From the NCBI GenBank assembly GCA_009823505.1, contig VZQC01008895.1:732576-796575 (forward strand): a stretch of 64,000 nt of DNA, given 5' to 3'. The notes under the pieces are model-generated. The model worked only from the letters and a program-made list of their open reading frames with translations. It was not told the DNA's origin and did not search any database. This document shows, piece after piece, positions 1 to 10,332 of this stretch; position 1 is the first letter of the stretch, and each line of letters starts with the position of its first letter. This DNA comes from Rhizomys pruinosus. Its lineage: Eukaryota; Chordata; Mammalia; Rodentia; Spalacidae. The translations under genes and the position numbers were made by a program.

Positions 1-535
1 CACCTGTGGCTCGAGGAGTAGCACAGAAGAGGGAGTAGAAAGACTGGAAGAGCCAGAGGACTAGGATACCTTGTGCTGGGATCTCTAGATATGACAAAGA
101 AGCGGTGCCCAAGAAATCTCAACGATAAGGTTTCCTAAGCAAGAACTCCATGATGACATTAGTTGACTTACCAATGTAGATGGGAGGAGTCTGACACAGC
201 CCCACCTGTACATGAGGAGCTGCAGGCAATCATTGGCTGATGAGGGAGGGAGAACTAATTTTTTTTCAGGGATGAGATCCTCAATAGGTTATCTAATCCC
301 AAGTGGACAGCCCTACACACATGTATACATGAACACCACTAAATGGACTTCAGTGGATGAGACATATGTGTGTGCACATGTGTGTAACATTAATAATCAA
401 AGAAAAGGTCACAAAAGTGAGCAAGAGTGAAGGGAATGTGAAAAGAGTTGGAGGGGTGGAGGGAAGGGTGAAATGATGTAAATATTCATTCTCAAAAAAT
501 TTAAAAACAAAAGCAAAGTGTTAGGAAAAATATTT
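1..535 (+). mobile_element. Old rodent L1 (Lx-like) 3' end
   Basis: Noncoding 3' end of an old rodent LINE-1, truncated by the window edge. The order of short blocks (gagggagggagaact, a T-run, ggatgagatcc, cccaagtggacagccctaca, then a GGAGGG-rich stretch near 450-470 and an A-rich end) resembles the Lx-type 3' UTR of rodents as I remember it. A related end lies at 61504-61790. The family assignment is from recall; the 3' boundary near 535 is approximate. Confidence 0.6.
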
Positions 536-734
536 AATAGTTAACAAAATAAGAGGATGTATATTTGCTCTAAATTTAAAAAGTTCCATGTGACGATCAA
601 TTAGTTATTGTTAGAAGATCAATAATGCTTTCCTAGTGGCCATAAAGATTTCAAGTACCACTGAATCTGCAACATTATCAGACCCAAGTATTAGAGCAGC
701 CTCTGTAATGCTGTCTGGACTTGCTGAAGAAACG
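536..734. other. No recognised feature
   Basis: AT-rich sequence between two L1 pieces. I see no gene, SINE or clear repeat. It could be very degraded L1. Confidence 0.5.
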
Positions 735-1093
735 ACTATAGATGCCAACCCAGATTACTATACCCAGCAAAAATGTCCATTATAGTTGAAGGAGAAAGAA
801 AAATATTGCATGACATAACAAGATGAAAGATTACATGTCCGGAAAACCAAACCTTCAGAAAATACTCAAAGCAATTCAAAGGACAGAGGAAAGGAGTGAC
901 TATCCCCAAACAGTGAGAGAGAGAAATTAATAAAAGTATATCCAGGAAAATACATACCTAGATCAAAATGCAAACAGAAAATAAGGTGAAGAGACGCAAC
1001 ACACATCTCTCAATAATCTTAAATATTGATGGTCTAAACTCCCCAATCAAAAGACATACATAGACTGGGAGAATATATTAGAAAACAGAATCC
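735..1093 (+). pseudogene. L1 fragment: ORF1 C-terminus and ORF2 start
   Basis: Degenerate L1 spanning the end of ORF1, the short inter-ORF spacer and the first codons of ORF2. It matches the same junction in the better copy on the minus strand near 51780-52100: the 'CQPRLLYPAKMSIIVEGE' region of the ORF1 C-terminal domain is readable from 742, and the '[13 protein letters not shown]' start of the ORF2 endonuclease at about 1020-1060. ORF2 homology stops at the B1 insertion site at 1093. It does not resume beyond the B1, where an L1 5' promoter begins instead. Confidence 0.85.
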
Positions 1094-1245
1094 ATTGAGC
1101 CAGGCGTGGTGGTGCATGCCTTTAATCCTAGCACTCGGGAGGCAGAGGCAGGCGGATCTTTGTGAGTTCAAGGCCAGCCTGGTCTACAGAGTGAGTTCCA
1201 GGACAGCTGGGGCTACAAGGAGACCCTGTCTCAAAAAGACCGAAA

Positions 1246-1315
<70 letters not shown>
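1094..1315 (+). mobile_element. B1 SINE with (GAAA)n tail
   Basis: 7SL-derived B1 on the plus strand (gccaggcgtggtggtgcatg ... gagaccctgtctc) followed by an expanded GAAA tail at about 1247-1315. It is flanked by a perfect 13-bp target-site duplication, gaaaacagaatcc, at 1081-1093 and 1316-1328. The insertion sits at the junction between an L1 ORF2 fragment and the start of an L1 5' promoter region. Confidence 0.95.
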
Positions 1316-1317
<2 letters not shown>

Positions 1318-1328
1318 AAACAGAATCC

Positions 1329-1530
1329 GGAGTGCACAGAGGTTAGATGGGGATTTCCCAGGACCACCTGAAGCACAGGTAGGAGCTGGGCGCTTCAGCC
1401 AGGTGTATTGTTTGGTTTGATTCAATCCTCTTGTGTGGCTGTGGAGGCAACTAGCTAGTATAAAAGGTGGGCCTGTTGCCATTGTGAGACTTGCGTGCAC
1501 AGAGCTTAGATTGGGGATTTCCTAGGACCA
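1329..1530 (+). promoter_or_regulatory. L1 5'UTR monomers with TATA-like box
   Basis: Promoter monomers of an L1. The unit starting gtgcacagagnttagat...ggggatttcccaggaccacctgaagcacag occurs at 1332 and again, truncated, at 1495 (spacing 163 bp). Compared with the 223-bp units at 4197 and 4420 this unit lacks about 60 bp of the ttggataatt-rich part. A TATAAAA sits at 1459-1465, about 36 bp before the next unit begins. Tandem 5' monomers acting as promoters are known in mouse L1; the monomers here are not ones I recognise from mouse. Confidence 0.8.
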
Positions 1531-2025
1531 CCTGAAGCACAGAGTACCAGGGCCTGGGCTAAACAGATATAACCCCCACCCCCACTCCCGGCTGCCAACT
1601 GGAATTGCCCAGGGAGTGTCCAAGTGGATTCTTTGGAGAGCCTTCAGAACAGAAAGGGAAGAGTGAGTTAAACTTCCAATAGAAAGCCTAAAACTTAGAC
1701 AAGTCAACACTCTACAAGCAAGGAGAAAAACTAATCAATCAAACAGACATTGAAGGCATCTGAAGGAGGCAAGCAAAGCAAGCCTTCAACACAGTGAAGA
1801 GGCATTTGGGAGTCTCATTGGAATACAGGCAAAGAGAAACCCACATGCCAGGGACATAACAAAGGGACAACATGGGAAAGATGCAGGATAATTCCACACC
1901 AAACTCTACCAACCCTGTGGGAGATTCCTACAGTGGGATTCCCCTGGGGATGGCCCAGGGCACAGATCTTAGAAGAAGAATTGTGGACATACTCAAAGAA
2001 ATCAAAGACTGTAAAGAACAAGTCA
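1531..2025 (+). pseudogene. L1 5'UTR tether and ORF1 N-terminal part
   Basis: Non-monomeric part of the L1 5' UTR followed by the start of ORF1. From about 1760 the sequence matches the ORF1 start of the minus-strand L1 near 53054 (ggcatctgaaggaggcaagc, then the conserved SGIPLG block at about 1930). ORF1 is cut at 2025 by the composite insertion and resumes at 3065. Many stops and frameshifts are present, so no product is expected. Confidence 0.85.
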
Positions 2026-3064
2026 TCTAACCTGTAGAGGATGTAAGCTTGTGGCATCAGCCATGGGTTATTTCTCCAAGGGGAGAGCCAATAGCCAATT
2101 AGATTTGGGATATACAGGCACATGGCTGCCTCTGCTGCACAGTATTTCCAGGCAGGTGAGGTGTATCTGGTGCTGACGGTGGAGTCTTGCTTGACTCAGG
2201 GAGACCCATATTTGCTTTATTGGTTTAGTGGCCTTTGGTAACACTCTCTGGCATTCCAGAGGCCATCTGTACACTTGCATGTGTGGTCTCAATACATCCC
2301 TCCCATGTTAACGTCAGGTCTTCGGCAGCAGGGTCTTATTGCCTCTCCTCCTGTAGGTATCCCAACTTAGAGGCAAGGAGCCCTTACCTTTTGTGGGGCC
2401 TTGGATCCCCTGGCCAACATCCACCTGGTAGAACAATCCATTGCTGATGTCAGAGCTCCTGTATTAATATATTTTGCCTGAGTGCATAGCCCTAGGACTT
2501 TAGTATTATATTTGGTTCTGAACAGAGAGTAATCCCTTCCACAGTTCCCATGTCTAGTGTCAGCCCATGAAAGGAAACGCCAGAATTGACCAGAAGTCCA
2601 AGTCAACAGCTCGCTCAGAGAGAGTGGACTGTTTTTACCTCTCATCCACCTGTACCCCTTTTCTAAGCCTAGGAACAACCTGCAGAAAGGGGGTGGTAGA
2701 AAGTGAATGTGGCGATTGTGGGGTGAAGTGGGAAACTACAGCAATGTAGTTCTGGACCACTCTTTGAATCAACTTGATTGAACAAACAACCTCACCCCCC
2801 CCCCGACTGGATGGTGGGTCCGTGTGTGGTGTTTGGGACAACAGCCCTGCAGATAGGTTTTGCATGAAGGATGCTTTGTACTCATGGAATTATCACTTAT
2901 CTAAAAATGAAAAAAAAACTGAGAGAAAATGCAGAGCAGTTATGGCAGAATGCATGATCTGCGGATGGGGGGTGAGGGTGGGGGGGGGAGGAAGGGGAAT
3001 ACGCTGAAAGAATTGGCACCCTGTATGAAATGGCACACAGGCCTTAAAGAAAATTAATAAACAA
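2026..3064 (+). mobile_element. Composite retroposon, copy B (LTR-like head + middle module + L1-like tail)
   Basis: A 1039-bp insertion inside L1 ORF1, bounded by a perfect 13-bp duplication aaagaacaagtca at 2013-2025 and 3065-3077. It has three parts. The head (2026-2555) is unique in the window and looks LTR- or promoter-like, with ccaatagccaat at about 2089. The middle module (about 2560-2908) is shared with the element at 39322-40028 on the other strand. The tail (about 2910-3064) resembles an L1 3' UTR (cagttatggcagaatgcatg, then a G-rich tract) and ends with AATAAA at 3056-3061. The duplication and A-rich end suggest mobilisation by L1. I do not recognise the family. No coding capacity is evident. 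Confidence 0.75.
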
Positions 3065-3840
3065 AAAGAACAAGTCAGAGAACTAACGAGAGAGAATGCA
3101 AACACATCAAGGAAGGACAGAGAGAGAGAGAGAGAGCGAGAAGACTGACAAACTCCAGAAGGAAGTGAAAACACTGAAAAGATCCCATATTGGAAAAGAA
3201 AAGGAAACCAACCAGCAAAGCAAAGAGCTCCAGGAAGAGATTGAGAAGCTCCAAAAGGAAATGGAAATACTAAAGAAATCACAAGACAAAATGAAAAAGG
3301 AAATCAAACACTCATGCAATCAAGAGGAAAGGAATGGAAAAAGCCTCAGAAGTAGAACGGAGGAAGCAGAACAAAGAATATCAGACCTGGAAGATAACAC
3401 AGAACAACTAAAAAGCCCAAGTAAAGACTATGAAAAATTAAAAAATACACAAAAGTGGAACAACCTGGAAATGTGAGACACTATGAAAAAATCAAACCTC
3501 CACATCATAGGAATAGAGGAAGGAGAAGAATCCTAAGAGAATGGTATTGATCAGATCTTCAACAGAAGAATAAATGAAAATTTCCCCAAACCAAAAAAAC
3601 ACAAACCAATACAAATACAAGAAGCACATAGAATTCCAAACAGACAAGATCAGAAAAGAAACTCCCCACGCCATATCGTAGTTAAAACGCTAGATGCCCA
3701 AAATAAAGACAAAATTCTGAAAACCACAAGAGAAAAACAACAAGTTACATATAAGGGGCAACCTATCAGAATTACAACTGACTTCTCAGTGCACACTATG
3801 GAGCAACTATCCCCAGGCACCTAGAAAGAGAAATTAATAA
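3065..3840 (+). pseudogene. L1 ORF1, interrupted copy (continued)
   Basis: Continuation of the ORF1 cut at 2025. It encodes the long coiled coil (QKEVKTLKR...LQEEIEKLQKEMEILKKSQ) and the start of the RNA-binding region (RIIGI...EGEES equivalent near 3500, broken by a stop). A (GA)n run at 3118-3138 lies in the same coiled-coil position that is frameshifted in the copy at 51869-53003. Parts of the C-terminal domain near 3790-3810 are deleted. Not functional. Confidence 0.9.
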
Positions 3841-3875
3841 AAGTATAAATGCAGAAGTAGAAACCTAAACAAAAA

Positions 3876-4190
3876 ATGCAAATGGATAATAAGGTGAAAG
3901 GAAGCAACACACATCCATCAGTTATAACCTTACATATTAATGGACTAAACTCCCCAATCAAAAGACACAGACTGGGAGATTGGACTAGGAAACAGAACCC
4001 ATCTAGATGCTGTCTACAAGAAACCTATCTTACCTTCAAGGATAGGCACCACCTTAAAGTAAAAGGATGGTAAAAGATATTCCAAGAAAATGGTACCAAA
4101 AAGAAAGCAGGTGTTGCTATTTTAATATCAGACAAAATAGACATCAAAGGAATGTGGAAAAAAACAAAAGCAAAAACAAAAAAAGTGTTC
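3876..4190 (+). pseudogene. L1 ORF2 5' fragment
   Basis: Start of ORF2: LNINGLN-like block and QETYL (endonuclease region) are readable from 3876 to about 4073, followed by a stop and continued homology to about 4145. The homology then gives way to A-rich sequence and directly to an L1 promoter monomer at 4192. Only about the first 90 codons of ORF2 remain. Confidence 0.9.
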
Positions 4191-4191
4191 A

Positions 4192-4680
4192 ATGGAGTGC
4201 ACAGAGCTTAGATTGGGGATTTTCCAGGACCACCTGAAGCACAGGTAGGAGCTGGGCACTTCAGCCAGGTGGATTGTTGGATAATTATATCACTGGGTTG
4301 TTGGATAACTGTATCATTGGTCTGTTGGATAATTGAATCATTGTCTTGTGTGGCTGTGGGGGCAGAGTCACCCTGCTAGCTTGTATAAAAGGTTGGCATG
4401 TTGCTACTGTGAGACTTGAGTGCACAGAGCTTAGATCTGTGTTTTCCCAGGACCACCTGAATCACAGGTAGGAGCTGGGCGCCTCAGCCAGGCAGATCGT
4501 TGGATAATTCTGTCACTGGGTTGTTGGATAATTGTATCATTGGTCTGTTGGATAACTGAATAATTGTCTTGTGTGGCTGTGGGGGCGGAGTCGCCATTGC
4601 TAGCTGGTATAAAAGGTGGGGCTATTGGCACTGTGAGACTTGAGTGCACAGAGTTTAGATAGGGGATTTCCCAGGACCAC
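4192..4680 (+). promoter_or_regulatory. Tandem L1 5'UTR monomers (about 223 bp each)
   Basis: Two complete units and the start of a third: the gtgcacagag landmark recurs at 4197, 4420 and 4644, giving periods of 223 and 224 bp. Each full unit contains a TATAAAA (4384-4390 and 4608-4614) about 30-36 bp before the next unit, a gtgtggctgtgggggc GC-box-like stretch, and internal ttggataatt repeats (period about 30 bp). The layout resembles the promoter monomer arrays of mouse L1. Downstream lies ORF1, supporting promoter function for this old copy. Confidence 0.88.
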
Positions 4681-5014
4681 CTGAAGCTAAGAGAGGCATA
4701 TCCCCTCCCCCCACCCCCTGCCAACTGGAAGTGCTGAGGGAGTATCCATGTGCAACCACAATACTGATTCTGGGGCAAAGGGCAAGGTAATAAATGAAAC
4801 AGTGAACCTGAAACACCTCTAGTCCCTCATCAACAAGCCCTAGAAACAACCTAATGAAACTGGCTGGTAGGAAGCAGAATGAGCACAGTGCTCAGCAGGG
4901 TACTGACTGGGTTGTTCCCTACCCTATTTTTTTTTTTTGGAGAACCTTCAGAACAGAAAGGGAAGAGTGAATTAGACTTCCAATATATAAACAGGGACAC
5001 AACAAAGGGACAAC
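4681..5014 (+). mobile_element. L1 5'UTR non-monomeric tether
   Basis: Links the monomers to ORF1. It starts with a C-rich stretch (cctccccccaccccctgcc, about 4705) that resembles the 5' UTR of the minus-strand L1 at about 53110-53125, supporting common descent. A T-run lies at 4926-4940. No coding function. Confidence 0.7.
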
Positions 5015-5614
5015 ATGAGAAAGGTGCAGGATAATTCCACACTGAGCTCTACCAACTCTATGGGAGATTGCTATAGTGGGATCCCCCTGGGGGTGGCCCA
5101 GGACACAGATCTTAGAGGAACAATTGCAATCATATTCAAAGAAATCAAAGAATGTAAAGAAACATCCAGAGAAATAAGGAGAGAGAATGAAAAACTCAGC
5201 AAGGACCTAGAGGGAGAGAATGACAAATGTCAGAAAGAACTAGAGGGAGAGAATGACAAACTCCAGAAGGAAGTGGAAACACTGAAAAAAGAAACCAACC
5301 AGCAAAGAAAGGGAGTACAGGAAGAGATTGAGAAGCTCCAAAAGGAAGTAGAAATACTAAAGAAATCACAGGATGAAATGAAAAAGAAAATTGAACACTC
5401 ATGCAATCAAGAGGAAAGGAACAGAAAAAGCCTCAGAAGTAGAATGGAAGAAGCAGAACAAAGAATAACAGACGTGGAAGATAACACAGAACAGCTAAAT
5501 AGCTCAAGTAAAGATTATGAAAAATTTTAAAATACATAAAAGTGGAACATCCAGGAAATGTGGGACATTATGAAAAGATAAAACCTCCACATCATAGGGA
5601 TAGAAAAAGGAGAA
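5015..5614 (+). pseudogene. L1 ORF1 N-terminal half (coiled coil)
   Basis: ORF1 encodes the RNA-binding, trimer-forming protein of L1. An open frame of 171 codons runs from the ATG at 5015 to a stop at 5530: a short N-terminal region with SGIPLG at about residue 22, then a long heptad-rich coiled coil. It ends where the RNA-recognition domain should begin, because of a frameshift near 5527; homology continues to 5614, where an 833-bp insertion splits it. The coiled coil carries an in-frame 33-bp tandem duplication (units start at 5207 and 5240, LEGENDK repeated). Inactive as it stands. Confidence 0.9.
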
Positions 5615-6447
5615 GAACATGGTGGATGAAAACTGTCTTTAACTCCAGTTCCAGGGGAATCTGAAACACTCTTCTGACCTCCGCGGCATTGCATGGCACG
5701 GGTGCACCAACCTACATGCAGACAGTACATTCATACACATACAAAGTAATAAAATTAAAACAATAAAAAATCAGAATGGGCACAAATAAATGACTAAATG
5801 GTACAACTCAAGAATCTGGGAAAAGAAGAACAAATTCAGAAGACACTAAGGAAAAAGAAACAAAGAAAATAGTACAAATAATCAATGAATGTAAGACCTG
5901 GTTCTTTGAAAAGAAAACAATTTAGGCAGAACTTTAACCCAATTAACCAAGAGAAGGAAAGAACAAATCAAATCAACCAAATCAGAAGCAAAAGGGGAAT
6001 GTCAGAACAACAAAAATATCCAGAACAGTTTGAGGGGATACTTTTAAATTATGAACTCTATTAAATTGGAAAATCAAAAATATATGTAGGAATTTCATTG
6101 ATACCACAAAAGGTAAACAAAGAAAACAACAACCTAGAGACCCACAAACAAATACGAAAATGGAAAAAATAATCCAAAGCCTCCTGATCCAAACCCCATT
6201 CCCATGGATTCACAGCTGGATTCCACTAGATGATCAAAAAAGATCCAAAAAAGATAGAAACAGAGGGAGAACTAACAAAATATTGTGATGCTTGTATTAC
6301 TCTAATGCCCAAACCAGGAAATAACATAACAAAGAAAGAAAAAATATACTCAGATATCCCTAATAAACATGGATGCAAAAACTCTTTTCAACCTACTCAC
6401 AAGTCGAATACAGACATACATCGAAATATCATCCTTCATAAAAAAAA
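5615..6447 (+). mobile_element. 833-bp insertion: B2 3' part joined to diverged L1 ORF2
   Basis: Interrupts ORF1 between a perfect 13-bp repeat agaaaaaggagaa at 5602-5614 and 6448-6460, which reads as a target-site duplication. The first part (about 5622-5765) is the 3' two-thirds of a B2 SINE. The rest (about 5785-6430) is a diverged ORF2 stretch on the same strand with many stops; the block at 6310-6430 resembles the LMPKPGN and LAN-IQTHI parts of the reverse transcriptase domain. It ends in an A-run at 6440-6448. Either a chimeric RNA was retroposed, or two events occurred. Confidence 0.7.
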
Positions 6448-6968
6448 AGAAAAAGGAGAATTCCAAGAGAATGGTATTGATCAGATCTTCAACAAATAAT
6501 AGATGAAAATTTCCCCAAACTAAAAAAAGCAAACCAATACAAATACAAGAAGCACATAAATCTCCAAACAGACAAAATCAGAAAAGAAACTCCCCACACC
6601 ATATCATAGTTAAAACACTAAGATTCCCAAAACAAAACGAAATTCTGAAAGCCACAAGAGAAAAACAACAAGTTACATATAAGGGGCAACCTATCAGAAT
6701 TACAACTGACTTTTCAGCAAAAACTATGAAAGCAAGAAGAACGTGGAGCAAAGCATTCCCAGTGTTAAAGGACAATAGATGCCAACCCAGGTTACTATAC
6801 CCAGCAAAAATGTCAATTATAGTTGAAGGACAGAGAAAAATCTTCCATGACATAAACAAAATGATAGAATACATGTCTGGAAAACCAACCCTTCAGAGAA
6901 TACTTGAAGCAATTCAAAGGACAGAAGAGAGGAGCAACTATCGCCAAACACCTAGAAAGAGGAATTAA
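6448..6968 (+). pseudogene. L1 ORF1 C-terminal half
   Basis: Resumes ORF1 exactly where it was cut at 5614. The RNA-binding domain and the C-terminal domain are recognisable; ARRTWSKAFPVLKDN and CQPRLLYPAKMSIIVEGQ are readable from 6727 to 6840. The frame is broken in the first third. ORF1 ends at 6968, and ORF2 starts after a short spacer near 7007, the same order and spacing as in the minus-strand L1. Confidence 0.9.
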
Positions 6969-7006
6969 TAAAAGCATAAAAGCAGAACTAGAAACCTAAA
7001 CCAAAA

Positions 7007-8870
7007 ATGCCAATGGATAATAAGGTGAAAGGAAGCAGCACACATATTTCAAATATAACCTTAAATATTAATGGACTAAACTCCCCAATCAAAAGACATA
7101 GACTGGGAGATTGGATTAGAAAACAGAACCCATCTATATGCTGTCTACAAGAAACCCATATCACTCTCAAGGATAGGCACCAACTTAAGGTGAAGGGATG
7201 GGAAAAAATATTCCAAGCAAATGGTACCAAAAAGAAAGCAGGTAGTGCTATTTTAATATCAGACAAAATAGACTTCAAAGTAAAAGAAATCAGAAGAGAC
7301 AAAGAATGCCATTACATGTTTATCAAATAAACAATTGACCATGAAGATTTCACGATCATGAATATATATGCACCAAACTCTGGTACACAAAACTTTAAAA
7401 AGACAATTCTCCAGGACCTCAAGGCACAGATTAAACCCAGCATACTCACAGTAGGGAACTTCAATACCCCACTGAGCCCTTTGGACAAGTCAACCAGACA
7501 AAGAATAAACAGAGAGACATCTGAATTGAATGATACAATACAACAAATGGACCTCACAGACATCTATCAAATATTCCAGCCAAATAACAGAGAATACACT
7601 TTCTACTCAGCACCCCATAGAACATTCTCCAAAATCGTCCACATACTGGGACACTGAAAAAATAACTCCATAAATACAAGAAGACTGAAATAATTTCATG
7701 CATTCTATCAGACCACAGTGTAATAAAGCTCACTATCAACACCAGGTAAGCCCTACTATCTACAAGATCACAGGGAGGCTAAACTACACACTCCGGAACC
7801 ATGAATGGGACAAGGAAGAAATAAAGAGAGAAATAAAATCATTCCTGGAACTGAATGACAATGACAATACAACACAACAAAACCTATGGGATAACTTAAA
7901 AGCAGTCCTAAGAGGGAAGTTCATAGCCCTGGGTGCCTACATTAGAAAACCAGAAAGAGCACAAGTGAATGATCTAACACTGCAGCTAAAAGCACTTGAG
8001 AGACAAAAACAGATGAAACCTAAATGCAACACACAGGAAGAAATAACAAAAATCAGAGCAGAAATCAATGAAATAGAAACAAAGAAAACCATACAATACA
8101 TCAATGAATCCAAAAGTTGGTTCTTTGAGAGAATAAATGAGATACACAGACCTCTATCCCAGTTAACCAAAGAAAGAAAGAGAAACTTCAAATCAATAGA
8201 ATCCATGATGAAAGGGGAAATTTCACAACAAACAGTGAAAAGATCCAGACAATCAAAGGTGAATACTTAAAAAACCTATACTCTACTAAGTTTGAAAACC
8301 TAGGAGAAACAGATGAATATCTGAAATCCTGGGAATCACCAAAGATAGCAGCTCACACCAGTAAGACTGGCTAGGATCAAGAAGACAAATGATAGCAAAT
8401 GTTGGAGAGGTCATGGGAAAAGAGGAACACTCATCTGGTGGGAGGAGTGCTGGTGGGAATGTAAATTCATACAACCACTACCCAAAACAGTTTGGGGAAC
8501 CCTTAAAAGACTCAAAATGAACCTACCACCTGACCCAGTCATTCCACTCCTGGGTATGTACCCACAAGACTCATCCTACTGCAGAGATACATGCACAGCC
8601 ATGTTGATTGCATCTCTCTTTACAATAACAAATAGCTGGAACCAACCCAAATGCCCCTCAACCAATGAGTGCATAGAGAAAATGTCATACATCTCCACAA
8701 TGGAATTCCAGTGGTAAAGAAAGATGACATCATGAACATTGCAAGTAAATGGATGGAACTAGAGGATATTATGCCATGTGAAGTAGCACAGTCCCAGAAA
8801 AACAAACAACTAATGGTATCCCGCATTTGTGGATGCTAGTGCCAATCACCTAGTTGTAAGGCAAACTGAG
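7007..8870 (+). pseudogene. L1 ORF2 with large internal deletion
   Basis: The endonuclease domain (7007-7740) and the linker up to about residue 430 (7760-8334) are readable in several frames with stops at 7328 and 7655 and a frameshift near 7745. At about 8340 the sequence jumps from the KSWESPK block directly to the C-terminal LARIKKTND block, so the whole reverse transcriptase domain (roughly 650 codons) is missing. The C-terminal part runs to about 8815, with the cysteine motif degraded. Inactive. Confidence 0.9.
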
Positions 8871-9455
8871 CATCATAAAAAAAAAACAAAAACTGAGCAT
8901 CATCAATGTTACATTCCTCTTTTTCTAAAAGCAATTGTGCTCTTATAATGTGAATCCCTTAGACTCTAGAATTAACCTAGCACTTATTTCAGACTTTGTA
9001 ATCTTGTTTTATGGGTAGAGGGTATATAGGCATATTTTAGAGGAATATAAATTTAAAAAGGAAAAATGTGAATCCTGAAATACGACATAGAAATGACATA
9101 CAGTTTATTTTCAGATGACATAATTTGGGTATAGGCACGAAATATATATATATATATATATATATATTCATATATTTGCATATGTTGAAGCAATACAGAT
9201 TAGAGGGAACAGCAATAGCAGAGGAACTGTGACAGGGATTCTACTGAAACAGTAAAGTTCTCCCAAAGACAATAATCCTCTGCTTTGAAAAACTTTGAAA
9301 AGACTCAGAAAAAAGATAAAAGGTAGGTATGGCAGAACGCATGAACTCGGGTGGGGGTGGGGGGCACAGAGAGGGAAATGAGTCTAAACTGGACTGAGAA
9401 ATGATGTATGAAATACACAAAACTTCAATAAAATATAAAAATAAATTTACTACAT
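8871..9455 (+). mobile_element. L1 3'UTR and poly(A) end
   Basis: 3' UTR of the L1 mosaic, with an (AT)n run at about 9141-9166, the ggcagaacgcatgaact plus G-rich block at 9330-9370 that also occurs at 2945, 19635 and (antisense) 39430, and AATAAA at 9427-9432. The parallel with the 3' end at 19745 is clear. It closes the L1-derived block that starts at 735. Confidence 0.85.
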
Positions 9456-10314
9456 TTGTTTATTTTTATTTGTGTGTGTGTGTGTGTGTTCGTGTGTGTG
9501 TAATTTATTCCCCACACTTAGTTCACATGCTGTGCCAAAACATCATTGTACTTACTACCTTCTGCTTCTCAGACCACACAACAGATCGCCCTCAATACCG
9601 CAGAACACTATGTTACTTTGTGGAAGGTCAAGATGAGCAAGACCACTGTACGCTTCATGGTGAAAGAGAAAAGAAGAATTAAAGCTTTAACCCACACACA
9701 ATTTGGCTCACAAAAAGAAACATAACCACTTCCTTGGGTCTTGAAAGTTACTTTAGAACAAACATTACCCAGATCAGTAGCTATATAACAAACACCAAAG
9801 GCCATGTTGATATCTTTCCGGCAAAGTCACTGTATGTTTGACAGCTGCTGCAGTTGGAATCTATACCTGATTAAATTTATGTAGTTGACAGGTTTTCTCC
9901 AAGATTCACCAGGTGTCTATGCAGTCCAAACAGATGGACCAATGGTGATCAAAATAGAGGATTCCTGGGTCTTGAAACTTGCAGGGCAATGACAGTGTCA
10001 CCAACTTCTACAGTTCTCCCTTCCACAGTTGTGGCATGGCAATGCTGGTGAAGAAGAGTTTCCAGACCCCCTTCCTCTACTAGAGCTCATTTGATGTATC
10101 AACATGATGCAAGGAGATCCTACCTTATGTTTATCTCTTTAAATTATACATGCAGGAAGTGAGGGGGGATAAGAAGGAATTATCTTAAATGTGAACCCTG
10201 CTTATTCTGAGACTTGTAATCAGACTTCATCTATAACTTGACAGCCATCAGCCCCTTCCTCAGTGTCATCAGGCAGGAATTAGCCCCAATTCCATGTGAC
10301 TATGTGGCAATCAA
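9456..10314. other. Low-copy noncoding DNA with short (GT)n
   Basis: A (GT)n run lies at about 9472-9500. The rest shows no recognisable repeat and no convincing gene. Short broken reading frames occur on both strands between 9600 and 10080; I considered a processed pseudogene but could not identify a parent. Confidence 0.5.
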
Positions 10315-10332
10315 TGACATTTTAATTTCTTT

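Noticed and set aside
1095..1500. Open stretches in both strands over the B1 and its GAAA tail
   Set aside because: They are translations of a SINE and a tetranucleotide repeat.
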